64,000 nucleotides of DNA from Crocinitomicaceae bacterium (GTDB lineage Bacteria > Bacteroidota > Bacteroidia > Flavobacteriales_G > Salibacteraceae), in NCBI GenBank assembly GCA_002707155.1, contig PAME01000022.1:1-64000 (forward strand), written 5' to 3'. The notes beneath the pieces are model-generated. The model was not told the DNA's origin. It made no database searches and was given only the letters and a program-made list of their open reading frames with translations. The translations under genes were made by a program, and so were the position numbers. This document shows positions 1-8,098 of this stretch, in pieces. Positions within the stretch are counted from its first letter, which is position 1; each line of letters begins with the position of its first letter.

Positions 1-1051
1 AAATTAAGTCTCCGTTACAAACTTCCATTTTATATGAAGAAAGCAACGTTGCTCGACCCGTTATATTAGAAATACCACTCTTATCGACAGGGACCTTGTT
101 CGTACAGGACGCAACTTGAAACTGAACCTCACGATAGGTCTTACCTTTCAAAATTCCTGTACAACGCTCATACTCACTAACATAAAATGCAACAATATAG
201 GAGCCTGTCGCTGAAGGAGTGAAGGAAATTAATCCCGTTGCAGGGTCTAACACCAATCTGGGGATAGGTCTAGTACATGAAGCACCATTTCTCGGTGTCA
301 TTCTCACCAAGGTGGGCCTTACACCCCCTCCACTCGTGCCATTGCTAGCCCAAGGGCAAACAGCCTCAAAACGTAAACTATCACCTTCTCTATCGTAAGT
401 ACCAATACCGTAAAACACATCTTGACCTACACAAACTGATGGAAACGGCTTTGCTTCATCCGCAAATATGGGTGCGCTATTAGCAGGTGCTCCTCCAGGA
501 TTAGTTCTTGGGGACCATGCCGTATTAATAAAAGTCTCTAAACCTGTATTTCCTAAACCAGTAAAGTTTTGAACTCCATTTCTACAACAAGTACAGCTCT
601 GGTTGATAATTCTCCACGAATTACAACGGGGTAAATCAATAGTACCCTCCCAAATAAAAACTTCATAACCGTTTACACCACCCGCTACTTCGCAATTTGA
701 CTGGCGAGTTGAACAAACATCTGAGACATCTTTTGCACCTCTAGAATTAGGGCGATCGCCTGGCTTTGGAACATAAGGAATTCTTGTCAAATTAATAGGA
801 CCAAGCCTTGCACCTGACTGAGTACATTCTGCAAATACTTGCTCATTTCTATTTCCACAATTATAAGTTATCCCTCCACAAAAACGTACAGCAAAAACGG
901 TAATCTTATACCTCCAAGAGGTGGAAGAACCAGGTGTTGGACCGACGTAATCATAACGAATACTACCACCAGCAAGGTGAGAAGCATAAGTATCGTGACT
1001 TATTGTTAATCCGATGATTAACATAAAAATAAAGACTGCTGACTTTTTCAT
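1..1051 (-). CDS. Large secreted surface protein, SHL.GG family (5' part only)
   Basis: The reading frame stays open from an ATG at 1051 to the window edge, giving about 350 residues without a stop. It begins with a signal peptide (MKKSAVFIFMLIIG..., likely cut near YAS/HLAGG). The mature N-terminus HLAGGSIRY resembles the conserved opening of many large Bacteroidota extracellular proteins that end in a gliding-motility-associated/T9SS C-terminal domain. Near residues 290-330 there is a TGSYIVAFYVSEYERCTG stretch, also usual in that family, and the protein is rich in Cys. It probably acts at the cell surface as adhesin or matrix protein. The C-terminal sorting domain lies outside the window, so T9SS secretion is inferred. 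Gene identity beyond the family is not clear. Confidence 0.75.
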   Translation of the reverse strand, partial: MKKSAVFIFMLIIGLTISHDTYASHLAGGSIRYDYVGPTPGSSTSWRYKITVFAVRFCGGITYNCGNRNEQVFAECTQSGARLGPINLTRIPYVPKPGDRPNSRGAKDVSDVCSTRQSNCEVAGGVNGYEVFIWEGTIDLPRCNSWRIINQSCTCCRNGVQNFTGLGNTGLETFINTAWSPRTNPGGAPANSAPIFADEAKPFPSVCVGQDVFYGIGTYDREGDSLRFEAVCPWASNGTSGGGVRPTLVRMTPRNGASCTRPIPRLVLDPATGLISFTPSATGSYIVAFYVSEYERCTGILKGKTYREVQFQVASCTNKVPVDKSGISNITGRATLLSSYKMEVCNGDLI

Positions 1052-1226
1052 AAATATAGTTTTTCAATGTTTTCCCAAATACTTAGACTTTACTTTTTCT
1101 AAATGGTTGCCTCAATTAAAAAATAATAAAAGAACGAGCCAAAATAAAGGAACCAAACTTATTCATTAGAATGATATTTCTGGCCACGCCTATTTAACAA
1201 TTTGTGCTAAACCAACCATGCTAAGT

Positions 1227-1727
1227 TTATTTTTTTGTGTATACCTTAACTTCAGCCGGAAAAGGCTCGGCTCCAAGCAGAACTTTATCGCCTTCCCTCC
1301 ATGCACCAGTCTCAATTTCAGGAAAAAAAGTATCCGCCTCAAACAACGCGGTAACATGAGTTACATACATTTTATCCACCAAGTTTTTTTTCAGACACTC
1401 TTGGTAAATCTGACCACCTCCAATAATAAAAACCTCTTCTTCACCTGTACCTTTAGCATAAGCTATAGCCTCTTCAATGCTATGTTCAACAATAGCCCCA
1501 TTTTCGACTGAGTAATCTTTGTTCCGGGTGACGATAATATTGGTTCTATTAGCCAATGGCCTATATTTACTTGGGATAGATTCGTAGTTTTTTCTGCCTG
1601 TTATTATGCAATGACCAGTTGTAGTTTCTCTGAAATATCGCATATCTGCTGGCAAGTGCCATAACAGCTGGTTATCTTTTCCAATTCCGTTTTCTTCATC
1701 AACGGCTACAATTATGGAACAAATCAT
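1227..1727 (-). CDS. folA: Dihydrofolate reductase
   Basis: This enzyme reduces dihydrofolate to tetrahydrofolate with NADPH in the cytoplasm and regenerates the folate oxidised by ThyA. The 166-residue length is normal. The N-terminal [13 protein letters not shown], the substrate-binding [11 protein letters not shown] (Asp28 corresponds to E. coli Asp27), the cofactor loop [10 protein letters not shown] and the [10 protein letters not shown] motif are all present. Its ATG overlaps the TGA of thyA by four bases (ATGA), so the two genes are almost certainly translationally coupled. The pairing thyA-folA is a functional one, since ThyA produces the substrate of DHFR. Confidence 0.97.
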   Translation of the reverse strand: MICSIIVAVDEENGIGKDNQLLWHLPADMRYFRETTTGHCIITGRKNYESIPSKYRPLANRTNIIVTRNKDYSVENGAIVEHSIEEAIAYAKGTGEEEVFIIGGGQIYQECLKKNLVDKMYVTHVTALFEADTFFPEIETGAWREGDKVLLGAEPFPAEVKVYTKK

Positions 1728-2518
1728 ATCGAAACCTCCGCTTTAATATGAGGGTGCGGATCGTAATTCAGCAATTCAAAATCTTCAAACTTAAACTCAA
1801 AAATATCTTTTACCTCTGGATTAATTTTAAGCTGAGGCAAAGCCCTGGGCTCTCGTGTCAATTGCAATTTAGCCTGCTCTATATGATTATTATACAAGTG
1901 AACATCACAAAAAGTATGCACAAATTCTCCGGGTTTCAGATCGCAGACCTGAGCCATCATCATTGTTAACAATGCGTATGATGCAATATTAAATGGTACA
2001 CCCAAAAAGGTATCTGCACTTCTTTGGTACAATTGACAGGAAAGCTTTCCATCGGCTACGTAAAACTGAAACATCGTATGGCATGGAGGTAGGGCCATAT
2101 CTTCAATAAATTCACAGTTCCATGCACTAACCATTAACCTTCTTGAATTTGGGTTTGTTTTAATCATTTCCACTAAACGAGAAATCTGATCAACAGATTC
2201 TCCAGAAGAAGTTGGCCAGCTTCTCCATTGATAACCGTAAACTGGCCCCAAATCACCATTATCATCAGCCCATTCGTCCCAAATTCGGACACCGTTTTCC
2301 TTTAAATACTTTATATTGGTGTCGCCACTCAAAAACCACAATAATTCATGAATAATTGACCTCAAGTGGAGCTTTTTGGTAGTACATACAGGAAAACCTT
2401 CGCTCAAATCAAAGCGCATTTGGTAGCCGAAACAACTTAATGTGCCTGTACCCGTGCGGTCTCCTTTTTGGGTGCCGTTTTCTAAAATATGATCAAGAAG
2501 CTTTAAATACTGTTGCAT
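1724..2518 (-). CDS. thyA: Thymidylate synthase
   Basis: ThyA makes dTMP from dUMP using methylene-tetrahydrofolate, releasing dihydrofolate for the neighbouring FolA. At 264 residues it has the same length as the E. coli enzyme. The phosphate-binding DRTGTGTLS near residue 20, the catalytic Cys146 in [13 protein letters not shown], the [17 protein letters not shown] segment and the C-terminal [12 protein letters not shown] are all intact. It is the first gene of a two-gene operon with folA (4-base overlap). A window-edge search found only a near-consensus promoter (TTACTTTG on the minus strand, about 2540-2550), with one spacer base fewer than the usual form. Confidence 0.98.
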   Translation of the reverse strand: MQQYLKLLDHILENGTQKGDRTGTGTLSCFGYQMRFDLSEGFPVCTTKKLHLRSIIHELLWFLSGDTNIKYLKENGVRIWDEWADDNGDLGPVYGYQWRSWPTSSGESVDQISRLVEMIKTNPNSRRLMVSAWNCEFIEDMALPPCHTMFQFYVADGKLSCQLYQRSADTFLGVPFNIASYALLTMMMAQVCDLKPGEFVHTFCDVHLYNNHIEQAKLQLTREPRALPQLKINPEVKDIFEFKFEDFELLNYDPHPHIKAEVSI

Positions 2519-2626
2519 GTAACTATTTATTTAGTGCAAACAAAGTAAGGCCGAACCGCTAGTTAAAGTCGATAAATGCTTCTAGAATTACTAACAGTTA
2601 ATGCACAACCACAAATAAATTGCGTC

Positions 2627-3931
2627 CTAGTAAATTGCTCCAATAATGGTTGCGGATACTAAAGAAGCTAAGGTTCCTCCTATTAGCGCTTTTACACCAT
2701 ATCTGCTTAGCATCTCTCGTTTGGAAGGTGCAAGTGAGCCAATCCCTCCGATTTGAATGCCTATTGACGCGAAATTTGCAAAACCGCATAACATATAGGT
2801 TGCCATAATAATTGATTTTTTCTCAGCAAAAGCACCAGCTTCTTTTAAAGAGGCTAAGCTTGTATACCCAACAAATTCCGAGGCTATAATTTTCTCGCCC
2901 AAGAGCTGCCCTACTAGCGCAATATCCTCTTGCGCGACACCAATTAACCACATCAATGGCGCAAAAGTGTAGCCTAAGATAGCTTCCAGAGACAAACTAC
3001 TATATTTTCCTTCAGTTACTTCTTGAACCCAAGAATTAATATGAGTTAGATCTCCTATTTTAATAAAAATAAAATTAATCATCGCAATAAATGCAAAAAA
3101 CACCAATAGCATTGCGCCAACATTAACAGCCAACTTTAAACCCTCGGTGGTGCCATTGGACAGAGCATCAAGGAAGTTACTTCCAACTTGTTGACTTGAC
3201 ACCTCTATGTTGGAGTTAATCTCTTCAGTTTGCGGCATCAATATTTTAGAAATAATAATTGCCCCTGGAGCCGCCATTATTGATGCCGCCAATAAATGCT
3301 TGGCAAATTCTAATCTAGCTGCCGGGTCATCTCCACCTAAAAATGAAATGTATGCAGATAAAACACCTCCAGCAACCGTTGCCATTCCACCAATCATGAC
3401 CAAAAGTATTTCACTCTTGTTCATTTTTGGTAAATACTCTTTAATTAATAAGGGCGCCTCGGTTTGACCTAAAAACACATTACCAGCGATACTAAGTGAC
3501 TCAGCACCACTGATGTTTAGCATTTTTGTAAAAACCCAAGCTAATCCGTATACTACTTTCTGAATTATTCCAAAATAAAACAACACAGATGTCAGCGCTG
3601 AAAAGAAAATTATAGTTGGAAGCACTTGAAACGCGAAAATAAATCCGAACGAATCTACTTTCAGCATATCACCAAAAAGAAATACACTTCCATCTCTCGT
3701 AAAATCTAGAATCTTAACGAAAATTTTACCGAAAAACTCAAAGAAAGATTGAACAAACGAAACTTTTAGTATTGCCAATGCCAATAAAAGCTGAGCTCCG
3801 ATTCCAACCCCAACTACTTTCCACTGGATTGCCTTGCGATCGCTGCTAAACAACCAAGCCAATATCAAGATAACAACAAGGCCGAGCAGTCCTCTACCAA
3901 CAGATTGAATGCTTATTGCTAGTAACGTCAT
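2627..3931 (-). CDS. Concentrative nucleoside transporter (CNT/NupC family)
   Basis: This is a 434-residue polytopic inner-membrane protein of the CNT family, which imports nucleosides with a sodium or proton gradient. Hydrophobic segments run along its length. Family motifs include the GNVFLGQTEAPLLIKEYLP region near residue 150, the central gate domain with GGMATVAGGVLSAYI, and the C-terminal NFASIGIQIGGIGSLAP. It sits just upstream of thyA on the same strand (108 bases apart), and two deoxynucleoside kinases occur 10-16 kb away, so nucleoside salvage is the likely role. The exact substrate and coupling ion cannot be read from sequence by eye. Confidence 0.93.
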   Translation of the reverse strand: MTLLAISIQSVGRGLLGLVVILILAWLFSSDRKAIQWKVVGVGIGAQLLLALAILKVSFVQSFFEFFGKIFVKILDFTRDGSVFLFGDMLKVDSFGFIFAFQVLPTIIFFSALTSVLFYFGIIQKVVYGLAWVFTKMLNISGAESLSIAGNVFLGQTEAPLLIKEYLPKMNKSEILLVMIGGMATVAGGVLSAYISFLGGDDPAARLEFAKHLLAASIMAAPGAIIISKILMPQTEEINSNIEVSSQQVGSNFLDALSNGTTEGLKLAVNVGAMLLVFFAFIAMINFIFIKIGDLTHINSWVQEVTEGKYSSLSLEAILGYTFAPLMWLIGVAQEDIALVGQLLGEKIIASEFVGYTSLASLKEAGAFAEKKSIIMATYMLCGFANFASIGIQIGGIGSLAPSKREMLSRYGVKALIGGTLASLVSATIIGAIY

Positions 3932-3943
3932 CGAGCCAAAGTA

Positions 3944-4564
3944 CTACTTTCTTCGATCGATTTCGTCCCGTATTTTCGAAGCAAACTCGTAGTCTTCTTT
4001 TAACAAGGCGTCTTGAAGCATTTCTTCAAGTTGTTTTGCTGTTTTACTTTTTATGGGATTACTTGGTGAAGTTTCACCTTCAGTATCATCCATAGCATCA
4101 GCAATATCTTGCTCAACATTAGAATGAGCTGGTCTTATTTCGGCATCTTCATCAATAATGACACCGGCATCTTTCAAAATAAACTCATGTGTGTAAACAG
4201 GACATTTGAAACGAACAGACAAGGCAATCGCATCTGAGGTTCTTGCATCAATTTCTGACACTTGGCCGTGCTTATCCATGCAAATCAATCTTGCAAAAAA
4301 GACCCCTTCTTTGAGGTTGTAAATAATAACTTCTTTGATGTCGATTTTAAACTCATCGGCAAAGGTCTTAAAAACATCATGTGTCAATGGTCTGCTTGGC
4401 TTCATGGATTCAAGTTCAATAGCAATAGCTTGTGCTTCAAACGAACCTATGATGATGGGAAGACTCCTGTTTCCTTCGGTCTCACTCAAGACGAGGGCGT
4501 ATGCCCCCGTCTGAGCTTGACTATATGATAGTCCAGATATTTCTAATCTGATTTTGTCTTCCAT
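3944..4564 (-). CDS. Bifunctional nuclease family protein with C-terminal UVR motif
   Basis: The first ~140 residues match the BFN/DUF151 family: LEISGLSYSQAQTGAYALVL at the N-terminus, LPIIIGSFEAQAIAIELE, and ARTSDAIALSVRFKCPVY. Plant members were reported to have nuclease activity; the bacterial role is not settled. The C-terminus (about residues 175-203, LEEMLQDALLKEDYEFA...) is a UvrB/UvrC-type coiled-coil motif, which often mediates binding to UvrB-like partners or nucleic-acid proteins. The gene lies 12 bases before the nucleoside transporter and after etfA on the same strand. The arrangement BFN next to etfAB is recurrent in flavobacteria (family knowledge). Confidence 0.88.
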   Translation of the reverse strand: MEDKIRLEISGLSYSQAQTGAYALVLSETEGNRSLPIIIGSFEAQAIAIELESMKPSRPLTHDVFKTFADEFKIDIKEVIIYNLKEGVFFARLICMDKHGQVSEIDARTSDAIALSVRFKCPVYTHEFILKDAGVIIDEDAEIRPAHSNVEQDIADAMDDTEGETSPSNPIKSKTAKQLEEMLQDALLKEDYEFASKIRDEIDRRK

Positions 4565-4583
4565 CTACCTTTCAGGATTAGTC

Positions 4584-5540
4584 TTAATTAAGCGCTCTTG
4601 CTGCTGCTAAGAGTTTAGGAACAACTTCGAAAGCATCTCCTACAATACCGTAGTCTGCCGCTTTAAAGAATGGCGCTTCAGGATCTTTGTTAACAACGAC
4701 AATTACTTTTGAGCGATTTACTCCAGCCAAATGCTGAATAGCGCCCGATATTCCAATTGCAACATAAAGATTAGGACTAATTGCAACTCCAGTTTGACCT
4801 ACATGTTCGTGGTGAGGTCTCCAACCAATATCCGCAACTGGCCTTGAACATGCTGTAGCTGCTCCAAGTATTGATGCCAAATCTTCAACCATTCCCCAAT
4901 TCTCAGGACCTTTGAGCCCACGACCTGCGCTTACAACCAATTCTGCCTCATTCAGGTCAATTACACCTTCTCCACCTTTTTTCTTAAATTCTTTAATTAC
5001 AAGCTTTGAAACTCCTAGGTCGGAATTGTCGGTAATAACTTCAGCTACATTATCCGTGATTGTTACATCTAACGAATTTGGAAGCAAGGACAAAACCGCT
5101 TTATCGGTATTCACTTTATAATTTGCAAAAGCTTTTCCCGAAAAAACAGCTTTCTTGACAGTAAATCCAGCATCAAAATTTGGTAATTCAACAACTCCAG
5201 AAACTATGGCAGCATCCAGTTTAGCTGCAACCCTTGGAGCAATGGCCTTTCCCGAAAAGTCGTGACTAAACACAATGATTGAAGCTGAATTAGCCTCAAC
5301 TAAATTTGAAACCAATGTTGCAATTTGCGAATTATCAGCATTTTCGGTGTTATTGCTTATCACTTTGATGGCGCCATAATTACCAGCTACCTGTAAGGCT
5401 TCATTGGATAAATTCCCACAAGAGACCGCAATACACTCTACCGACTTGGCAGCCGCAATATTAGCCGCATAATTTACTGCTTCGAGCGATGATTTAACTA
5501 GCGCTCCATTCTTATTATCTACAAAAACTATAACACTCAT
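4584..5540 (-). CDS. etfA: Electron transfer flavoprotein alpha subunit
   Basis: EtfA pairs with EtfB to form the FAD-containing carrier that takes electrons from acyl-CoA dehydrogenases and passes them to ETF:quinone oxidoreductase. The 318 residues show the N-terminal ETF domain and the C-terminal FAD-binding half with SAGRGLKGPENWGMVEDLA near residue 205, RPVADIGWRPHHEHVGQTG and the closing SGAIQHLAGV and NKDPEAPFFKAADYGIVGD motifs. It begins one base after the etfB stop, so the two are cotranscribed and probably coupled. No electron donor dehydrogenase is encoded in the window. Confidence 0.97.
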   Translation of the reverse strand: MSVIVFVDNKNGALVKSSLEAVNYAANIAAAKSVECIAVSCGNLSNEALQVAGNYGAIKVISNNTENADNSQIATLVSNLVEANSASIIVFSHDFSGKAIAPRVAAKLDAAIVSGVVELPNFDAGFTVKKAVFSGKAFANYKVNTDKAVLSLLPNSLDVTITDNVAEVITDNSDLGVSKLVIKEFKKKGGEGVIDLNEAELVVSAGRGLKGPENWGMVEDLASILGAATACSRPVADIGWRPHHEHVGQTGVAISPNLYVAIGISGAIQHLAGVNRSKVIVVVNKDPEAPFFKAADYGIVGDAFEVVPKLLAAARALN

Positions 5541-5541
5541 T

Positions 5542-6282
5542 TTATATCACTTTAGCTTCGTTTCTCAATAGATTAATTAATTCTTCTGCATTATCAGCAT
5601 CAACATATTTACATTCTGACTTTGCTGGAGGTAAACTGTAGCCTACTACTTCACTATTGTTAGCTGCTCCAGAACTTGGAACGACCTCCAATTTTTTAGT
5701 TCTAGCAGCCATAATTCCTCTCATATTAGGTATACGCTGCTCAGCCATGCCTTTTGCTGCACTTAGCACTAAGGGTAGGTTAGCTTCTAAAACCTGACTT
5801 CCTCCTTGAACGTCACATTCAACAGTTGCCGTCGTTCCGTTAACTTCCAATTTCGTTGCTTGCGAAGCAAACGGAAGGTCTAAAAACTCAGCAATTAATC
5901 CAGGAACTTGAGCGCCATTATAATTGATGGTTTCTTTACCGCACAAAATCAAATCAAAACCTTCATCGGTTGCAAAATTTGAAATTTCTTTTGCAATCGC
6001 AAACGCATCCGCAGATTGACCATCAATCCTTACGGCATCATCAGCGCCAATCGCAAGTCCTTTTCTAATAATCGAATCGTTTTCTGCACCACCAACGGTT
6101 ATTGTTGTGACAGTTCCACCTAATTGTTCTTTTAACTCCAACCCTCTTACCAGTGCATACCACTCATCATAAGGATTAACAATAAACTGAACTCCAGCTT
6201 CATTAAACTTAGAATTTCCTTCAGTAAACGCAATCTTTGACGTTGTATCTGGGGCCTTACTTATACATACTAAAATCTTCAT
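5542..6282 (-). CDS. etfB: Electron transfer flavoprotein beta subunit
   Basis: This 246-residue subunit binds AMP and completes the ETF heterodimer with EtfA. It starts MKILVCISKAPDTTSKI, has the NPYDEWYALVRGLELKE segment near residue 36 and the C-terminal signature PNMRGIMAARTKKLEV with the Leu/Met-rich recognition loop region. It is the first gene of the etfB-etfA pair and is divergent from pdhB across a 156-base intergenic region that carries promoter elements for both directions. Confidence 0.96.
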   Translation of the reverse strand: MKILVCISKAPDTTSKIAFTEGNSKFNEAGVQFIVNPYDEWYALVRGLELKEQLGGTVTTITVGGAENDSIIRKGLAIGADDAVRIDGQSADAFAIAKEISNFATDEGFDLILCGKETINYNGAQVPGLIAEFLDLPFASQATKLEVNGTTATVECDVQGGSQVLEANLPLVLSAAKGMAEQRIPNMRGIMAARTKKLEVVPSSGAANNSEVVGYSLPPAKSECKYVDADNAEELINLLRNEAKVI

Positions 6283-6316
6283 ATATCAGCTATTTTAAGC
6301 ACCTTTTTAATAGCTG

Positions 6317-6324
6317 CAAAAGTA
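6317..6324 (-). promoter_or_regulatory. Putative -7 element for etfB-etfA
   Basis: On the minus strand this reads TACTTTTG, an exact match to the Bacteroidota -7 box TAnnTTTG, 34 bases before the etfB start. I found no convincing -33 TTG at the usual distance, so only the -7 half is supported. Confidence 0.5.
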
Positions 6325-6381
6325 CATAAAAGGCATTGTTTAGAAAATAGTAATCATTTTGAGTTTGATTGGTGCAAAAAG

Positions 6382-6414
6382 TTGGGGACACCTAATACGA
6401 TATTCCTATTTTTG
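6382..6414 (+). promoter_or_regulatory. Putative Bacteroidota-type promoter for pdhB
   Basis: A TTG at 6382-6384 is followed after 22 bases by TATTTTTG at 6407-6414, which fits the TTG-N(17-23)-TAnnTTTG pattern. The pdhB ATG is 24 bases downstream, giving a short leader. Confidence 0.6.
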
Positions 6415-6438
6415 TGAGTTGCAAAATTCAAAATAACT

Positions 6439-7416
6439 ATGAGGGTAATTCAATTCAGAGAAGCGCTTAACGAAGCAATGAGCGAGGAAATGAGAAGAGA
6501 CGAAAACGTCTACTTAATGGGTGAAGAAGTTGCTGAGTACAATGGTGCTTATAAAGTGAGTCAAGGCATGCTTGATGAATTTGGCGCAAAACGAGTTATC
6601 GATACACCAATTGCGGAACTAGGTTTTGCTGGAATTGCAGTAGGCTCTGCTATGAATGGGTTACGACCGATAGTTGAATTTATGACTTGGAATTTTGCAA
6701 TTTTAGCAGCAGACCAGATAATCAACAGTGCAGCAAAAATGCTGCAAATGTCTGGTGGTCAGTACAACGTGCCTATCGTGTTTAGAGGCGGGAATGGCAC
6801 TGCCGGGCAATTAGCAGCTACACACTCTCAGAGTTTTGAGGCTTTTTACGCTCATGTTCCTGGACTTAAAGTCATCACCCCTTCAAACCCTTACGACGCA
6901 AAAGGCTTATTGAAAGCGGCTATTAGAGATGAAAATCCAGTTGTTTTCTTAGAGTCTGAAAAAATGTATGGTGAAAAAGGTGAAGTTCCTGAAGGTGAAT
7001 ATGTTTTACCGATTGGCAAGGCCCACATAAAAAGAGAAGGAAGCGACTGTACCATAGTTAGCTTTGGGAAAATTATCAAAATCGCCGAAGAGGCGGCCGA
7101 TGTCTTGGCTAAAGAGGGGATTAATGTAGAAATAATTGATTTAAGAACTATTCGACCTTGGGATGAAGAATGCGTAATTAATTCAGTTAAAAAAACAAAT
7201 CGACTTCTTATTGTAGAAGAATCTTGGCCAGTTGCTTCTATCTCGACGGAAATAACTTATCGTGTGCAACGTGAAGCTTTTGACTATTTAGATGCTCCAA
7301 TTAAAAGACTAACTCAGTCTGACACTCCTTTTGCTTTTTCTCCAACACTGATAGATGAGGCCTTACCTCATGCAAAAGATGTAGTTGAAGCAATTAAGGC
7401 TTTGATGTATAAATGA
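6439..7416 (+). CDS. pdhB: Pyruvate dehydrogenase E1 component, beta subunit
   Basis: With PdhA it forms the thiamine-diphosphate E1 enzyme that decarboxylates pyruvate. The 325-residue length and motifs are standard: N-terminal REALNEAMSEEMRRDENVYLMGEEV (TPP-binding Glu in the GEEV motif), GSAMNGLRPIVEFMTWNFA, and the C-terminal transketolase domain with DLRTIRPWDEE and VEESWPVASISTEI. The alpha subunit and E2 are not adjacent but lie at the far end of the window (62.2-64 kb), so the complex is encoded in two places. It is divergent from etfBA, an arrangement I recall as common in flavobacteria. Confidence 0.97.
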   Translation: MRVIQFREALNEAMSEEMRRDENVYLMGEEVAEYNGAYKVSQGMLDEFGAKRVIDTPIAELGFAGIAVGSAMNGLRPIVEFMTWNFAILAADQIINSAAKMLQMSGGQYNVPIVFRGGNGTAGQLAATHSQSFEAFYAHVPGLKVITPSNPYDAKGLLKAAIRDENPVVFLESEKMYGEKGEVPEGEYVLPIGKAHIKREGSDCTIVSFGKIIKIAEEAADVLAKEGINVEIIDLRTIRPWDEECVINSVKKTNRLLIVEESWPVASISTEITYRVQREAFDYLDAPIKRLTQSDTPFAFSPTLIDEALPHAKDVVEAIKALMYK

Positions 7417-7457
7417 TTTTTTGTTGGTTGAATTCGTTTTATTCGTTTCTTTGAAAT

Positions 7458-7991
7458 ATGCGAATCTCTCTTATAAATATTTCAATTGCCTTGGTTCTAT
7501 TTTTTCTTTCTTGCAAGGAAAATGATATTACTATTGATCCGATACCAATTCCCTCACCAGAAAAAGTACTGGAAGGAACTTGGAACATTATTCAAACTAA
7601 AGCTATAGGAAATGTCAAAGTTGGAAACTCTAGTTTTCCAGCCGAGGGTTCAAACTTGACTCCTCCAAAAGGTTACTACATTTTAAGCGTTGGAGAAAAT
7701 GAAAATTCCTACAGTTACGATATTGAGACACTTTTGCAATTGCGTTTTGGGAAAAATGGAAACACAACCCAAGACTATGATTATGATGATAACGATGCTG
7801 GAACATGGGAATTGAAATCAGATGAGCAATTAACATTTTATGCGAATCAAGGGAATGTTCAAGAAATATTTTTTACAGAATACGATAGTGCTAACCTTCA
7901 AATATTGCAATTGTCTCTACCCATTGATACCACTTTAAATGGTTTCAAGTACACAGGAAAAATTGTTGTTGACATGATAAAGTCAAAATAA
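7458..7991 (+). CDS. Putative lipoprotein, lipocalin-like
   Basis: A 177-residue protein with a lipoprotein signal peptide: hydrophobic ISIALVLFF followed by the lipobox LSCK, with Cys19 as the probable lipidated residue. The remainder contains GTWNIIQTKAIG near residue 40 and ends with a GKIVVDMIKS strand; this W-containing first strand and the beta-rich composition resemble the lipocalin-like lipoproteins common in Bacteroidota. There are Asp/Glu-rich loops. It starts 41 bases after pdhB and could be cotranscribed with it. No specific function can be assigned. Confidence 0.75.
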   Translation: MRISLINISIALVLFFLSCKENDITIDPIPIPSPEKVLEGTWNIIQTKAIGNVKVGNSSFPAEGSNLTPPKGYYILSVGENENSYSYDIETLLQLRFGKNGNTTQDYDYDDNDAGTWELKSDEQLTFYANQGNVQEIFFTEYDSANLQILQLSLPIDTTLNGFKYTGKIVVDMIKSK

Positions 7992-8011
7992 CTTCAACCA
8001 AAAAAATCCTC

Positions 8012-8041
8012 TTGGTTAAATCAACCGAATAACTACTTTTG
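8012..8041 (+). promoter_or_regulatory. Putative Bacteroidota-type promoter for hppA
   Basis: TTG at 8012-8014 and TACTTTTG at 8034-8041 are separated by 19 bases, a close match to the consensus TTG-N19-TAnnTTTG. The hppA ATG follows 57 bases after the -7 box. Confidence 0.65.
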
Positions 8042-8098
8042 CAGCTTTTTTAGCGAGGTTAGTTCTTGCTATTATTAATATGAACAAATACATATAAA

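Noticed and set aside
1218..1511. Plus-strand open frame over folA
   Set aside because: It lies opposite a certain gene and has no recognisable content.
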